A DNA stretch of 64,000 nucleotides from Solemya velum gill symbiont (GCF_000787395.1 NZ_JRAA01000001.1:992001-1056000); one strand, 5' to 3'. Shown: positions 49,001 to 61,218, counted from the stretch's first letter. The notes: generated from the letters alone by a model not told the origin. Translations and numbers: made by a program.

Positions 49001-49861
49001 ATGGCTGTCGGAAAAGAGATTCGCACGCAAATCGCCTCGGTACAGAGTACCCAGAAGATTACCAGCGCGATGGAGATGGTTGCAGCATCGAAAATGCGTA
49101 AAGCGCAGGATCGCATGGGTGCAACACGTCCCTATGCTGACAAGATGCGCAATGTTATTGCACACCTGTCTCAGTCACATCCGGAGTATAAGCATCCCTA
49201 TACGCAGGATCGCGAGGTCAAGCGTGTTGGTTACATCGTGGTCTCCTCCGATCGTGGACTTTGTGGTGGTCTCAACAGCAACCTGTTTCGCCGCCTTGCA
49301 AAAGATATCAAGGCGCAGGCTGATAGCGGGGTTGAGGTCAGCTTTTGCACAATCGGTCAAAAAGCAGCCGGTTTCTTCGGGCGTTTTGGCGGAGATATGC
49401 TGGCGCAGGCGACGCATCTTGGTGATGCAGTGCATATCAACGACCTGATTGGTACGATCAAGGTGATGCTGGATGCGTTTGATGAAGGCAAGCTTGATCG
49501 CCTCTATGTTGCATATAACTCGTTCGTCAACACAATGACGCAGGAACCAACTGTTGAACAGCTGGTGCCGATAGCGGGTGAAGAGGATGATGAGCTCAAA
49601 CACCACTGGGATTATATCTACGAGCCGGATGCAAAAGATGTACTGAATGGCCTGTTGACTCGCTACGTTGAGTCACTGGTTTACCAGTCGGTAGTAGAGA
49701 ATGCAGCATGTGAGCAGTCGGCACGTATGGTTGCGATGAAGTCGGCAACAGATAATGCCGGTGAACTGATCGATGAACTTCAGCTTGTTTATAACAAGGC
49801 GCGCCAGGCAGCAATTACCCAGGAGATCTCCGAGATCGTCGGCGGCGCTGCTGCGGTATAA
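49001..49861 (+). CDS. atpG: ATP synthase F1 subunit gamma
   Basis: Subunit gamma is the central rotor shaft. The 286-residue protein begins [20 protein letters not shown] with the typical coiled N-terminal helix ([17 protein letters not shown] near 20), and has the [10 protein letters not shown] motif near 83. It ends with the C-terminal helix [19 protein letters not shown]. It lies between atpA and atpD as usual. Confidence 0.98.
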   Translation: MAVGKEIRTQIASVQSTQKITSAMEMVAASKMRKAQDRMGATRPYADKMRNVIAHLSQSHPEYKHPYTQDREVKRVGYIVVSSDRGLCGGLNSNLFRRLAKDIKAQADSGVEVSFCTIGQKAAGFFGRFGGDMLAQATHLGDAVHINDLIGTIKVMLDAFDEGKLDRLYVAYNSFVNTMTQEPTVEQLVPIAGEEDDELKHHWDYIYEPDAKDVLNGLLTRYVESLVYQSVVENAACEQSARMVAMKSATDNAGELIDELQLVYNKARQAAITQEISEIVGGAAAV

Positions 49862-49909
49862 AAGAGTATTTAGAGCGGATGGCCACGGCCATTCACGGAA
49901 AGAATTTAG

Positions 49910-51310
<1,401 letters not shown>

Positions 51311-51337
51311 TATCAGGCTACTACGGGGAGCAGAGAG

Positions 51338-51769
51338 ATGTCTATGACAATCCATGTCGATATCGTAAGCGCTGAAGGTGAAATCCATTCCGGCCAGGCC
51401 GAAATGGTCTTTGCACCAGCAGTCATGGGCGAACTCGGTATTGCACCACGTCATACGCCACTGGTAACAACACTGAAGCCGGGTGATGTGCGTGTTGACG
51501 AGGGCGATGGTGAAATTAAGCACTATTTCATCTCTGGAGGCATGCTCGAGGTTCAGCCACACGTGGTCACCGTACTTGCCGATACTGCTGTTCGTGCCGA
51601 AGATCTTGATGAGGCGGCGGCACTTGAAGCCAAGAAGCGTGCCGAAGAGGCGATGAAGGACAAGAGCGCCGAATTCGAATACGCAAAGGCGGCGGCAGAG
51701 CTTGCCGATGCGGCAGCGCGTCTGCGTTCCATCGAGAAGCTGCGTAAGGTAGCAAATAAGCGCGGCTGA
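51338..51769 (+). CDS. atpC: ATP synthase F1 subunit epsilon
   Basis: Subunit epsilon couples and regulates F1. The 143-residue protein has the N-terminal beta sandwich, with [20 protein letters not shown] near 6 and [13 protein letters not shown] near 31, and a C-terminal two-helix region (about 88-138), which can inhibit the enzyme. It is the last gene of the atp operon and is followed by a terminator. Confidence 0.97.
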   Translation: MSMTIHVDIVSAEGEIHSGQAEMVFAPAVMGELGIAPRHTPLVTTLKPGDVRVDEGDGEIKHYFISGGMLEVQPHVVTVLADTAVRAEDLDEAAALEAKKRAEEAMKDKSAEFEYAKAAAELADAAARLRSIEKLRKVANKRG

Positions 51770-51793
51770 TCCTGCTTGGAAAAATCGCGAAAG

Positions 51794-51819
51794 AGCCGGG
51801 CCATGTGCCCGGCTTTTTT
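51794..51819 (+). terminator. Rho-independent terminator of the atp operon
   Basis: AGCCGGGC, a short CATGT-like loop, and GCCCGGCT form a perfect stem followed by T residues. It lies 24 nt after atpC and separates the atp operon from glmU. Confidence 0.9.
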
Positions 51820-51979
51820 AATCGTGGTACGTCACTTCCCTGATTCTCTCCCCATTATAAAGACGAGCCACCGGATGAAAGGATTTCCGATACAATGTCC
51901 TGATGCACAGGCGCCGGAGTCAAGATCAATTCCAGCGCCTTGAACCTTATTCTTAAAGAAGTGGATAGATAGTAAGAGA

Positions 51980-53347
51980 ATGAAACTTGGTGTTGTAATA
52001 CTTGCCGCAGGCCAGGGCAGCCGAATGAAGTCTGCCATTCCCAAGGTTTTGCACCCGATTGCAGGCAAACCGATGCTTGCGCATGTGATTGAAACGGCAC
52101 GGAAACTCAATCCGGACAATATCGTGGTGGTCTATGGCCATGGTGGCGAGTTGGTGCGCGAGCAGATGGCATCAGCAGATGTTGAGTGGGCGCTTCAGGA
52201 GCAGCAACTGGGGACAGGACATGCTGTTGAACAGGCAATGCCACTGCTAGGGTCAGTTGATCGGATACTCGTCCTCTATGCTGATGTTCCCCTGATTCGT
52301 CACGAAACACTTCTAAGGCTCATTGAATCTTCCGCTGATACCAACCTCGGAATGCTGACGGTCGAACTCGACAATCCCACAGGCTATGGTCGTATCGTGC
52401 GCGATGAAGAGGGTGCAGTCAGCCAGATTGTTGAACAGAAAGATGCATCTGCGGCAGAATTTGCAATCCATGAGGTCAATGTTGGCATCATGCTGATTAA
52501 CCGCGAGCGTCTTGCGACCTGGATTGAGAGGCTTGACGACAACAATGCCCAGGGTGAGTTCTACCTGACAGATATCATCAGCATGGCAGTGAAACAGGGC
52601 GCTGTTATCTCTACGGTAAGCCCTGACGATCTGTTCGAAGTCGCCGGAGTCAATGACCGGGTACAACTGGCAGAACTTGAGCGAGAGCTTCAGAGTGTCG
52701 GGGCACAAGAGTTGATGCGCAACGGTGTAACAGTGATTGACCCTGCGCGAATTGATATTCGCGGCAATGCAAGCGTATCGCAGGATGTGACACTTGATGT
52801 CAATGTCATCCTCGAGGGTGATGTCGAGCTTGGTGAGGGTGTGCGTGTTGGAGCTAACTCCATTTTGCGCAATTGTAAAGTTGCAGCGGGCACCGTGATC
52901 AAGGAGATGTGTGTCATTGAGGATGCCATTATCGGTGAGTCTTGCCAGATTGGCCCCTTTGCTCGAATCCGCCCGGGAACTGAGCTTGCACCTGGGTGTC
53001 ATATTGGAAACTTTGTCGAAATCAAGAACGCACAGGTCGCCAGAGACTCCAAGGTCAACCACCTCAGTTATGTTGGCGATGCAACTGTCGGTGAGTCTGT
53101 AAATATTGGTGCAGGAACAATCACCTGCAATTATGACGGCGCATACAAGCACAGAACCGTTATCGGTGACCACGTATTTGTCGGTTCTGATACCCAACTG
53201 GTTGCACCTGTGACGGTAGAGTCAGGCGCTACAATTGGAGCTGGTTCAACGATTACCGCAGATGTGAAAGAGAATGCACTGGCACTGAGCCGAACAAAAC
53301 AGAGAAGCGTGATGAACTGGAAACGTCCACAAAAGGATAAAGGCTGA
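51980..53347 (+). CDS. glmU: Bifunctional GlmU (GlcN-1-P acetyltransferase / GlcNAc-1-P uridyltransferase)
   Basis: GlmU makes UDP-GlcNAc for peptidoglycan and LPS. The 455-residue protein has the N-terminal uridyltransferase domain with LAAGQGSRMKSAIPKVLHP near 8, then a left-handed beta-helix acetyltransferase domain with hexapeptide repeats (about 250-430), including GVRVGANSILRN and NHLSYVGDATVG near 360. The stop overlaps the glmS ATG by one base, so the two genes are coupled. Confidence 0.98.
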   Translation: MKLGVVILAAGQGSRMKSAIPKVLHPIAGKPMLAHVIETARKLNPDNIVVVYGHGGELVREQMASADVEWALQEQQLGTGHAVEQAMPLLGSVDRILVLYADVPLIRHETLLRLIESSADTNLGMLTVELDNPTGYGRIVRDEEGAVSQIVEQKDASAAEFAIHEVNVGIMLINRERLATWIERLDDNNAQGEFYLTDIISMAVKQGAVISTVSPDDLFEVAGVNDRVQLAELERELQSVGAQELMRNGVTVIDPARIDIRGNASVSQDVTLDVNVILEGDVELGEGVRVGANSILRNCKVAAGTVIKEMCVIEDAIIGESCQIGPFARIRPGTELAPGCHIGNFVEIKNAQVARDSKVNHLSYVGDATVGESVNIGAGTITCNYDGAYKHRTVIGDHVFVGSDTQLVAPVTVESGATIGAGSTITADVKENALALSRTKQRSVMNWKRPQKDKG

Positions 53348-55176
53348 TGTGCGGTATTGTTGGCGGCGTTGCGCAACGCCCGATTGCGCCAATCCTGATC
53401 GAGGGGCTCAAGCGTCTCGAATATCGCGGTTACGATTCAGCAGGTGTGGCGCTGATCGAAAATGGGAAGCTATGGCGTGAACGAACCAAGGGCAAGGTCA
53501 CCCAACTCGAGTCAAGAGTGAATGACGTATCTCCGCAGGGGCAAACCGGTATTGGACATACCCGCTGGGCGACTCATGGTGAGCCAACAGTCAGCAACGC
53601 TCACCCTCACAGGTGTCAGGATTCTGTTGCGCTGGTGCATAACGGTATTATCGAAAACCATGCTGGCTTGCGCGAACAGCAGAGTAGCAATGGCCACCTG
53701 TTTACTTCTGATACGGACACCGAGGTCATCGTACACGCAGTCTTTGATGAACTGCAGTCAGGCATCTCGTTGCTGCAGTCAGTACAGAATACAGTCAAAA
53801 AACTAGAAGGCGCCTACGCACTTGGTGTTATGTACCGGGGTGAAGAGGATGTCATTGTCGCGGCGCGTCGTGGCAGCCCATTGGTCATTGGCATTGGTAT
53901 TGGTGAGAACTTTATTGCATCCGATATCTCTGCGCTGTTACCTGTGACGCGTCGCTTCATCATTCTTGAGGATGGTGATACAGCGCAAATCACCGCCGAC
54001 GAAGTAGTGATATATGATCAGCAAGGTCAACTTGTAGAGCGTCCGATCAGGGAGAGTAATATCTCTGCTAATGCAGTCGAACGTGGTGAGTACAGACACT
54101 ATATGCTCAAGGAGATCTATGAGCAGCCACATGCAATTGCTGAAACGCTCGAAGGACGACTCTCAGACACGCATGTGCTGGAGGCAGCATTTGGCCCAAA
54201 GGCAACAGAGCTCTTCGACAGAATCAAGTCTGTCCGTATCATCGCCTGTGGAACCAGTTTCCACGCAGGCATGGTTGCACGTAACTGGTTTGAAGGCCTG
54301 GCCGGCATCCCGTGCCAGGTCGAGGTTGCCAGCGAGTTTCGCTATCGTCACCCAGTAGCAGATCCGGCAACACTAGTGATTGCCATCTCACAGTCGGGCG
54401 AAACTGCTGATACATTATCAGCATTACGGGCAGCGCAGGAACAGGGTTTCGGACCAACCCTGGGTATATGTAATGTGCCTGAAAGTTCGTTAATACGAGA
54501 AACAGATCTCAACCTGATGACGCGGGCAGGTCCCGAAATCGGGGTGGCCTCGACAAAGGCTTTTACCACCCAGCTGGTTGCATTGCTTTTGCTTGTAACG
54601 GTTCTTGGCAAGCGCTTCAATATCACGCAGGAACGTGAGGCGGTCATCGTCAAGCAGTTAGCAGCCTTGCCGCGCCAGATCGAGGATGCACTGCAACTCG
54701 ATGATGCGATCTGCCAGATGGCAGAACACTTCGGTGACAAGAGTAATGCACTTTTCCTCGGACGGGGCGTACAGTACCCGGTTGCCAAGGAGGGGGCGCT
54801 CAAGCTTAAAGAGATATCCTATATTCATGCCGAGGCTTACCCTGCCGGTGAATTGAAGCATGGCCCGTTGGCACTGGTTGACGAGGAGATGCCAATCGTA
54901 GCTGTTGCACCGAACGACGATCTGCTGGAAAAACTCAAGTCGAACCTCGAGGAGGTTCGTGCCCGAGGTGGTGAACTGTATGTTTTTGCTGACAACGACT
55001 CAGGCATGAACGGTTCACAGCGTGTTCATGTGCACGTAGTCCCACCCGCTGGCGAACATGTATCGCCGATTATCTTTACCATTCCACTGCAGCTGCTTGC
55101 TTATCATGTCGCTGTGCTCAAGGGAACAGATGTTGATCAACCTAGGAATCTCGCCAAGTCAGTAACGGTTGAATAA
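53347..55176 (+). CDS. glmS: Glutamine--fructose-6-phosphate aminotransferase
   Basis: GlmS makes glucosamine-6-phosphate from fructose-6-phosphate and glutamine, feeding GlmU. The 609-residue protein begins MCGIVGGVAQ with Cys1 as the glutaminase nucleophile after Met removal. TGIGHTRWATHG near 68 and HNGIIENH near 98 are typical of the glutaminase domain. The two SIS isomerase domains follow (about 285-420 and 455-600), with ACGTSFHAGM near 300 and the C-terminal LAKSVTVE. No glmS ribozyme could fit in the one-base overlap with glmU. Confidence 0.98.
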   Translation: MCGIVGGVAQRPIAPILIEGLKRLEYRGYDSAGVALIENGKLWRERTKGKVTQLESRVNDVSPQGQTGIGHTRWATHGEPTVSNAHPHRCQDSVALVHNGIIENHAGLREQQSSNGHLFTSDTDTEVIVHAVFDELQSGISLLQSVQNTVKKLEGAYALGVMYRGEEDVIVAARRGSPLVIGIGIGENFIASDISALLPVTRRFIILEDGDTAQITADEVVIYDQQGQLVERPIRESNISANAVERGEYRHYMLKEIYEQPHAIAETLEGRLSDTHVLEAAFGPKATELFDRIKSVRIIACGTSFHAGMVARNWFEGLAGIPCQVEVASEFRYRHPVADPATLVIAISQSGETADTLSALRAAQEQGFGPTLGICNVPESSLIRETDLNLMTRAGPEIGVASTKAFTTQLVALLLLVTVLGKRFNITQEREAVIVKQLAALPRQIEDALQLDDAICQMAEHFGDKSNALFLGRGVQYPVAKEGALKLKEISYIHAEAYPAGELKHGPLALVDEEMPIVAVAPNDDLLEKLKSNLEEVRARGGELYVFADNDSGMNGSQRVHVHVVPPAGEHVSPIIFTIPLQLLAYHVAVLKGTDVDQPRNLAKSVTVE

Positions 55177-55189
55177 GGTAGAAAGAATA

Positions 55190-55564
55190 ATGAACAGGGA
55201 ACCAGTTCTAAAGTATGCAGTTTGTTTATCAGCACTTTTGTACATATCGAGTGCTTCTGCAGAACTGCCGCCTGCAGAGAAGGAAGCAATCGACCACTTG
55301 TTGAAATTCGTTAGTCAAACCAGCTGCAAAATCAACAGGAATGGCAGTTTTCATGACGGTCCTGAAGCCGTTGCGCATATTCGGAAGAAGTATGACTACT
55401 TCAAAGATAAAATTCTTACTGCAGAGGAGTTCATCGATTACTCTGCAACAAAAAGCACCATGAGCGGTACTTACTACCTGGTTCAGTGTGGTCAGGAAGA
55501 GCCTAAAAAAACACGTGAGTGGCTACTGGAAGAGCTGGGTGAGTATCGAGCAGGCAGTAAGTGA
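55190..55564 (+). CDS. DUF5329 family secreted protein
   Basis: The 124-residue protein begins with a signal peptide (about 1-24, cut near SSASA). The mature part has EKEAIDHLLKFVSQTSCKINRNG and ends in a YYLVQCGQEEPKKTREWLLEEL segment, matching DUF5329 proteins, with two conserved cysteines that may pair. Function unknown. The ATG at 55190 is preferred to a TTG at 55169, because a purine-rich GAAAGAA precedes it. It follows glmS by 13 nt and is probably cotranscribed. Confidence 0.8.
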   Translation: MNREPVLKYAVCLSALLYISSASAELPPAEKEAIDHLLKFVSQTSCKINRNGSFHDGPEAVAHIRKKYDYFKDKILTAEEFIDYSATKSTMSGTYYLVQCGQEEPKKTREWLLEELGEYRAGSK

Positions 55565-55608
55565 TCTGCATTCGTACATAAACGGATGCCGGCCAACAGG
55601 AAATTGGA

Positions 55609-56742
55609 TTAAATCAGTAACTGTTGGGCGCTCTCCTGCTTCACCATCTTATTGCCCGACCACTCATGACACCAAGCATCGAATTCTTTGATCGGCAGTG
55701 ACCGGCTGAATAGATAACCTTGATAGTGATAGCAACCGAGTTTGGCAAGAGAGGCCTGCTGTGAATCAGTCTCTACACCTTCAGCGATTACCTCCAGACC
55801 AAGACTGTTGGCCAACGCCACGATTGTCTTCGCAATCTCAGCGTCATTTGGCTCTGTCAATATGTCGCGAACAAATGACTTGTCTATTTTAAGTTGCCAA
55901 AGAGGCAGGCGCTTCAGGTAGGAGAGAGATGAGTAGCCTGTACCAAAGTCATCGAGTGAAAAACTGATGCCTGCATCGCCCAGAACCTGCATTTTACTAA
56001 TGATATCTTCTATGTTGTGTAGCAGGTGGCTCTCCGTGTGCTCGAGCTTGAGCCTGTCCGGTTTGATCCCGGTGTTTTTGACTGTGCTCAGAACCTGTTC
56101 AACAAAGTCAGCCTTGGCAAATTGAATCGGGCTGACATTGATTGCAATCTTGAGGTGAGACATGTCAGCTCTTTTTGCCCATACGGCGAGCTGCGCACAT
56201 GCGGTTTCCAGAACCCATTCGCCAACAGGAATGATCAGTCTTGTCTCTTCAGCAAGGGGAATAAACTCTCGGGGTGAGACTGCTCCTCTTCCCGGGCATA
56301 ACCAGCGGAGAAGGGCTTCTGCACCTGTTATCCTACCGTTGATATCAACTTGCGGCTGGTACTGTAGAGTGAATTGCTGTTGCTCAATTGCGTTGCGCAG
56401 ATCCTTTTCCAGCGCGGTGCGTTTCAATACGGATGATTGCATCTCGGGGTCATAAAAACTGATGGCGTTACGACCTGCTGACTTGGATTTGTACATCGCG
56501 AGATCCGCCTGTTTCATCAGATCTTCGGTCGTGATGCTCTCAGTACCAAACAGGCAGACGCCTATACTGGCCGAGCTGTGATGAGAGTTGCCATCCAGCT
56601 TATAGTCCTGGTTTAGTGCCTCAAGAATTTTTTCAGTAACCTTTTCGGCGAGATCGGCTGCTCGTTTTTTATCAGGGGAAAGCTCAGGCAGTATGATGAT
56701 GAATTCATCTCCACCGAGTCGTGCAACCGTTTCAATCACCGA
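55609..56742 (-). pseudogene. GGDEF-EAL cyclic-di-GMP protein, N-terminus lost
   Basis: The remaining part of about 375 residues has the second half of a GGDEF domain, with the intact ARLGGDEF, then a complete EAL phosphodiesterase domain with EALLRW, LEHTES, DDFGTGYSS and EGVET, so the catalytic residues appear present. The N-terminal half of GGDEF and any sensor part are missing. The frame continues to 56832, but only by reading antisense through IS30 DNA. It abuts the IS30 remnant at about 56742. Diguanylate cyclase activity must be lost; phosphodiesterase activity is conceivable only if a new start is used. Confidence 0.8.
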
Positions 56743-57153
56743 GCGTAAATCCCGATTGACGCTCATCCATAAGGTGGAGAGAAAAACCGCCAGCAACGTC
56801 ACCAGCGCTATCCTCAAACTGCTCAAACCCATCGCCGGCCGCGTTCACACGCTGACCTCAGATAATGGTAAGGAATTCGCCGGTCACGAGACCATCGCTA
56901 AAGGCCTCAGTGCCAGGTTCTTCTTTGCCCATCCCTATGCCTCCTGGGAACGTGGCTTGAATGAGAACACCAATGGACTCATTCGCCAATACTTCCCAAA
57001 GCATCGGGACTTTACAACCATCACTCAGGCGGAAATCAACCAGGTGATGAATAAACTGAACAATCGTCCCCGAAAATGTCTTGGCATTAAAACGCCCAAT
57101 CAAGTATTTTTCGGGATTAACCCATCCGTTGCACTAGTGAGTTGAATCCGCGT
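56743..57153 (+). mobile_element. IS30-family insertion sequence remnant (transposase C-terminal part)
   Basis: About 134 codons of an IS30-type transposase remain, with TSDNGKEFAGHE, ARFFFAHPYASWERG and LNENTNGLIRQYFPK, that is, the second Asp and the Glu of the DDE catalytic triad. The stop is at 57143-57145, followed by GAATCCGCG, which looks like the IS30 right end. The N-terminal helix-turn-helix, the first catalytic Asp and the left end are missing. On its left the sequence joins the GGDEF-EAL gene, on its right a TonB-receptor piece. It cannot transpose by itself. Confidence 0.88.
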
Positions 57154-57516
57154 TGTTTGATGAATTCGGTCCCGAGTTTTATTCACGTTTGAATGAATAT
57201 GAGCAAGCGGGTTTTGAGATGCAACTCAGTTATACAGGCGAAACTGATTCGCTGCATCTTGGCTATAGTTATGTCAAAGAGATCGAAAGAGATAACAGCG
57301 AGCTGGTTGAAGCTGTCGCCTTATCGAGTCCTGAACAAACCCTGAGTCTTCTCTATTCTCATCGCTTCGCCAATGATTGGCTTGGCAGCATCTCGCTGTT
57401 TTATGTCGACGACTTGCGATGGAATTTTTCGGCGGCCTCAACTGTTCCGGTGAGTTGGGCCGACCTCAAGCTGGCGAGGAAATTTAAAACCACGAACGGT
57501 GACCTGGATGTTTCAC
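57154..57516 (+). pseudogene. TonB-dependent receptor fragment (C-terminal barrel part)
   Basis: The fragment of about 120 residues starts right at the IS30 end, reading LFDEFGPEFYSRLNEYEQAG and then FEMQLSYTGETDSLHLGYSYV. This is typical of beta strands near the C-terminus of TonB-dependent outer-membrane receptors. The frame runs to a stop at 57531-57533 but loses receptor-like character near 57510, where the histidine kinase sequence begins in another frame. There is no plug domain, signal peptide or C-terminal aromatic. It is thus truncated at both ends. Confidence 0.65.
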
Positions 57517-57553
57517 TTCAATTACTGTCCTGAATGCAGAGGGAAAAAACCTG

Positions 57554-59533
57554 GTGCATCTGCAGGCGCAACGCTTTGTAGGTATCGGTGAAACAACATT
57601 ACAGCATTTCATTGAAACAGTTGACCCTGTCGTTGTTCCCATCTCGGAAGATGAAGAGATTAACGGAGAGGGGGCGTTTGACACGATTGATCCTCAGTCT
57701 GGTCTTGGTTCTGTACGGGTTGCCCTGACTCGCTTCGATATAGAAAAGCTCAATGATCAGATTGTTACAAACACCCTGCTAATTGTGATTATTGCTCTGT
57801 TGCTTGCCTCGACCCTGCTGTGGCTGGTAAGCCGTTATATCACCAGGCCAATCGACAGGATTACGCATCTCGTCAAACGTGCCGAGAGTGGTGAGCTTGA
57901 TGAGCGCGTTGAAGAGATATCGAGCGGAGAGCTTGGTGAACTTGAGGCAGGCATTAATGCCATGATGGGTTCATTGGAGGCGCACAAGATTGAGTTGGTC
58001 GAACAGGTAGAGGCGGCTACCGAAGAACTTTATATTCGCAACGCAGAACTCGAGAGAGCGCGCCAGGTAGCACTCAAGGCAAGCCGTGCCAAGTCGGAAT
58101 TCCTTGCGCATATGAGCCACGAAATACGCACGCCGATGAATGGCATCATCGGCTTTTTGGGCCTGCTCGATAAAACACCACTGGATGAAGATCAAAGTGC
58201 GCAGGTCGGTATCATCAGGCGTTCTGCACATGACTTGCTGGATGTGATCAACCAGATTCTTGACTTCTCCAAGCTGGAATCAGGAAAAATCGAGATTCAG
58301 TCAGAGCCGGTTTCTCTTAACCAGGTGCTCGATTCTGTCTGTGAGATAGTCAGACCGATGGCAGATGAGAAGCATCTTGGGCTTAATGTGGATGTTACAA
58401 GCAAGGTTCCGGATGTTCTTATTACCGACCAGTTACGGCTTCGGCAGGTGCTTTCCAACCTGGTTTCAAATGCAGTCAAGTACACTGAAGAGGGTGAGGT
58501 CAGCATTCACGCAGATGCTGCTCCCCTTGCCGGCGAGATGGTGGAGTTGCATGTTGCTATCAGTGATACGGGTATTGGTATCGATACAAACGAAATACCT
58601 CACCTGTTCGAGGCTTTCACGCAGGCGGATATTGCAAGCCGGCAGTTTTACCAGGGAACCGGTCTCGGCCTTGCTATTGTCCGGCGCCTGCTTGATGCGA
58701 TGAATGGCGAGATAGATGTAACCAGTGCGGTTGGAGAAGGATCGCTGTTTGAAATTACACTGGTGCTTGAATCGGGTAAAGCGGAACAAGAGGTCGAGAT
58801 CAGTGAAGAGCCTGTTGTCCAGCACAGAATGGCTAATGTGCGTGTTCTCGTGGTTGACGACAACAAGGTCAATCGCTACTTCCTTGAGCGTCTTCTGAGC
58901 TCATACGAAGCGTTGGTGACGACAGCTGAAGATGGTGTCATGGCAACCAGGGCTGCGAGGCAGAAGCAGTTCGATATTGTCCTCATGGATATCCATATGC
59001 CGAGGATGAATGGAATCGAGGCAAGCCATCATATACGTGCAATTCCCGGTTACGAGAATGTGCCTATCTTCGCCTTGAGTGCAGATGCGGTCTCCAGGGA
59101 CGATGTGAGTACAGCCACCTCGGTGTTTGATGAATACCTGACCAAGCCGATAGACGAAGCTCTGCTCTGCAAGGCGATGCAAAGTGCTCTGCAATCAACA
59201 GAACCGCGTACAGCTGATACAGAAGAGATGATTGGCGGTAAGCCGGCCGCGCTTGTGAATGAATTGCAAAAACTCTTTTGTAACGACCTGATTCAGCAGG
59301 TGAGCTGGATTGCCGATGCGCTGGGCAATGAAGCATGGGAAGATGCCCGTTCACAATTACACTATCTGAAAGGCGCCGCAGGTGTGTGTGGCGCCGACGG
59401 TGTTTACGAGACAATCTGCAGCTTGCAGGACGCGGTCAAGAGTAGTGATAAAAAGGGAATGCGTAAAGGGATAAGCGGGCTATATGAAGAGGCTGAGATT
59501 CTTTGTGCCGATATTCTTGGTAATGCGGATTAG
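57554..59533 (+). pseudogene. BarA-like hybrid histidine kinase, N-terminus lost
   Basis: BarA-type kinases sense metabolic signals and phosphorylate UvrY/GacA. From a GTG at 57554 the frame gives 659 residues: rest of a periplasmic sensor (about 1-72), one membrane helix (about 75-95), HAMP, HisKA with [12 protein letters not shown] near 185, HATPase with [16 protein letters not shown] and GTGLGLAIV, a receiver with [10 protein letters not shown] and [14 protein letters not shown] (Asp near 478), and an Hpt domain with LHYLKGAAG near 601. The frame is open back to 57503 only. The first membrane helix and the start of the sensor are missing, replaced by the TonB-receptor piece. If expressed, it would be mislocalised or unregulated. 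Confidence 0.82.
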
Positions 59534-60279
59534 TCCGGGTAATACTCACACAAGGCAGTGATGATTGCCTCGGCTGATGCCCCTTTGGATTCAATGATTT
59601 TCCGGAAGCCGCAAGCATGCGCATGCCGTGAGCAACGTTTGCTGATCACCACTATGGGGGTTTCCAAAATACTCTCCTGGTTACCACACAGCTCCAGCAG
59701 GTTGTTGATAATGACATTGGAGGTGGTTGTGATCACATCTACTTTCTGGCGCCACTCCTGCCTGAGCATGCTGCAATCTGCATCACTTGGAATCTGTCGC
59801 TGATAGACTTCTGTGTAGTCTACCTTGGCGCCACGTTCCAGCAGGTTCTGCGCCAGTAGTTCCCGTCCACTCTCTCCGCGAATAATTAATACGCGCCTGC
59901 CCTGCATTTGCTGCATGTCGGGATGGGCCAGCAGGTGTTCACTGTCGGCCTGTCCACGGGGAGAGAGATCAACAGTCACTCCACGCGCATCAAGTGCCTT
60001 GTGTGTCGCGGCACCAATCGCAATGACTCTTTGATTGTCTGGCGTGAAGTGATCAAGTGAATAGGTGACAGCATTGGCGCTGACAAAAATCAGGTCACTG
60101 TATTGCCCGGCATCCCTGAGTGAGGCAGCCGCACCGGGTGCGGCACTGATCTCAATAGTAGGGAATGCGAGCGGTTCGGCGCCATGCGCACGTAGTGCGT
60201 CAAGCAGCGGGGCAGCCTGGTGCGCAGGCCGGGTGACCAGCACCCTGAGTTGTTTGAGCTGGCACGTTTGGCTGCTCAT
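59530..60279 (-). CDS. hemD: Uroporphyrinogen-III synthase
   Basis: HemD closes and flips ring D of hydroxymethylbilane to give uroporphyrinogen III. The 249-residue protein has the fold pattern of two alternating alpha/beta domains: [17 protein letters not shown] near 12, [11 protein letters not shown] near 66, [14 protein letters not shown] near 86, [14 protein letters not shown] near 130 and [14 protein letters not shown] near 190. The sequence is poorly conserved in the family, but it follows hemC by 9 nt. Its stop codon overlaps the convergent kinase gene stop. hemX and hemY, often downstream, are absent. Confidence 0.93.
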   Translation of the reverse strand: MSSQTCQLKQLRVLVTRPAHQAAPLLDALRAHGAEPLAFPTIEISAAPGAAASLRDAGQYSDLIFVSANAVTYSLDHFTPDNQRVIAIGAATHKALDARGVTVDLSPRGQADSEHLLAHPDMQQMQGRRVLIIRGESGRELLAQNLLERGAKVDYTEVYQRQIPSDADCSMLRQEWRQKVDVITTTSNVIINNLLELCGNQESILETPIVVISKRCSRHAHACGFRKIIESKGASAEAIITALCEYYPD

Positions 60280-60288
60280 TGCTGAAAC

Positions 60289-61218
60289 TCAGTCCTGATC
60301 GTAAAGCGCTTTCAGAATTCTGTCAGCGCCATGCGTGAGAAGTTCATCAGCAATGGCTGTGCCGATAGTTTCAGCTTCGTCTGCTGGTCCCTCGATATTT
60401 GCCTCGATGATCTCGCTGCCATCAGGTTCGCCGACAAGCCCTCGCATGCGCAGTGTTTCACCATCCAGGGTTGCATGGCCTGCAATCGGTACCTGGCAGC
60501 CGCCCTGCAGGCGCTCGTTCATGGCACGTTCTGCGCGTACACAAATTGCTGTCTCTTCATGGTGCAGCGGGGCAAGCAGTTCAAGTACACGTTCATCACT
60601 GCTTCTGCACTCGATACCAATAGCGCCCTGGCCAATTGCGGGCAGGCTTGTATCAGTGTCAATGAAGGCAGTGATGCGCTCACCAAAACCAAGGCGGATA
60701 AGCCCGGCACTGGCGAGGATGATGGCATCGTAGTCACCGTTGTCGAGCTTGGCGAGACGCGTGTTGACATTACCGCGCAATGGCAGGATTTCGAGATCAG
60801 GTCGTGATGTCAGCAACTGGCACTGACGTCGCAGGCTTGCGGTTCCGACCTTTGCATTCTGCGGCAGTTCATCAAGTGATTTGAAGTTATTGGAGACGAA
60901 TGCGTCACGAGGATCCTCACGCTCGAGGATTACTGCAAGACCAAGACCGTCGGGAAATTCGACCGGTACGTCTTTCATGCTGTGCACGGCAATATCCGCT
61001 GTTCCTTCGAGCATGCCGGTCTCGAGTTCTTTGACGAAGAGGCCCTTGCCGCCAATTTTTGCCAGCGGCGTGTCGAGTATCTTGTCGCCTTGTGTTGACA
61101 TGCCAAGCAACTCGATTTCAATTCCGGGATGAGCAGCCTTGAGCAGCGCCTCAACATGTTCAGCTTGCCACATGGCAAGAGGTGATTTACGGGTTGCGAT
61201 TCGTATCCTGTCGCTCAT
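60289..61218 (-). CDS. hemC: Hydroxymethylbilane synthase (porphobilinogen deaminase)
   Basis: HemC joins four porphobilinogen units to hydroxymethylbilane for heme synthesis. The 309-residue protein begins [35 protein letters not shown] lies near 82, and the cofactor-binding cysteine is in [11 protein letters not shown] near 240. The start at 61218 has AGGAG 9 nt upstream and fits the family; an upstream ATG would add 19 poorly fitting residues. Its ATG overlaps the plsC stop by one base (TAATG). The length equals typical HemC. Confidence 0.97.
   Translation of the reverse strand: MSDRIRIATRKSPLAMWQAEHVEALLKAAHPGIEIELLGMSTQGDKILDTPLAKIGGKGLFVKELETGMLEGTADIAVHSMKDVPVEFPDGLGLAVILEREDPRDAFVSNNFKSLDELPQNAKVGTASLRRQCQLLTSRPDLEILPLRGNVNTRLAKLDNGDYDAIILASAGLIRLGFGERITAFIDTDTSLPAIGQGAIGIECRSSDERVLELLAPLHHEETAICVRAERAMNERLQGGCQVPIAGHATLDGETLRMRGLVGEPDGSEIIEANIEGPADEAETIGTAIADELLTHGADRILKALYDQD

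Noticed and set aside
52313-53197. 294-codon open frame antisense to glmU
   Set aside because: It lies wholly within the well-conserved glmU gene and shows no domain pattern of its own.
53330-53350. glmS ribozyme upstream of glmS
   Set aside because: glmU and glmS overlap by one base, so there is no leader, and this riboswitch is typical of Firmicutes.
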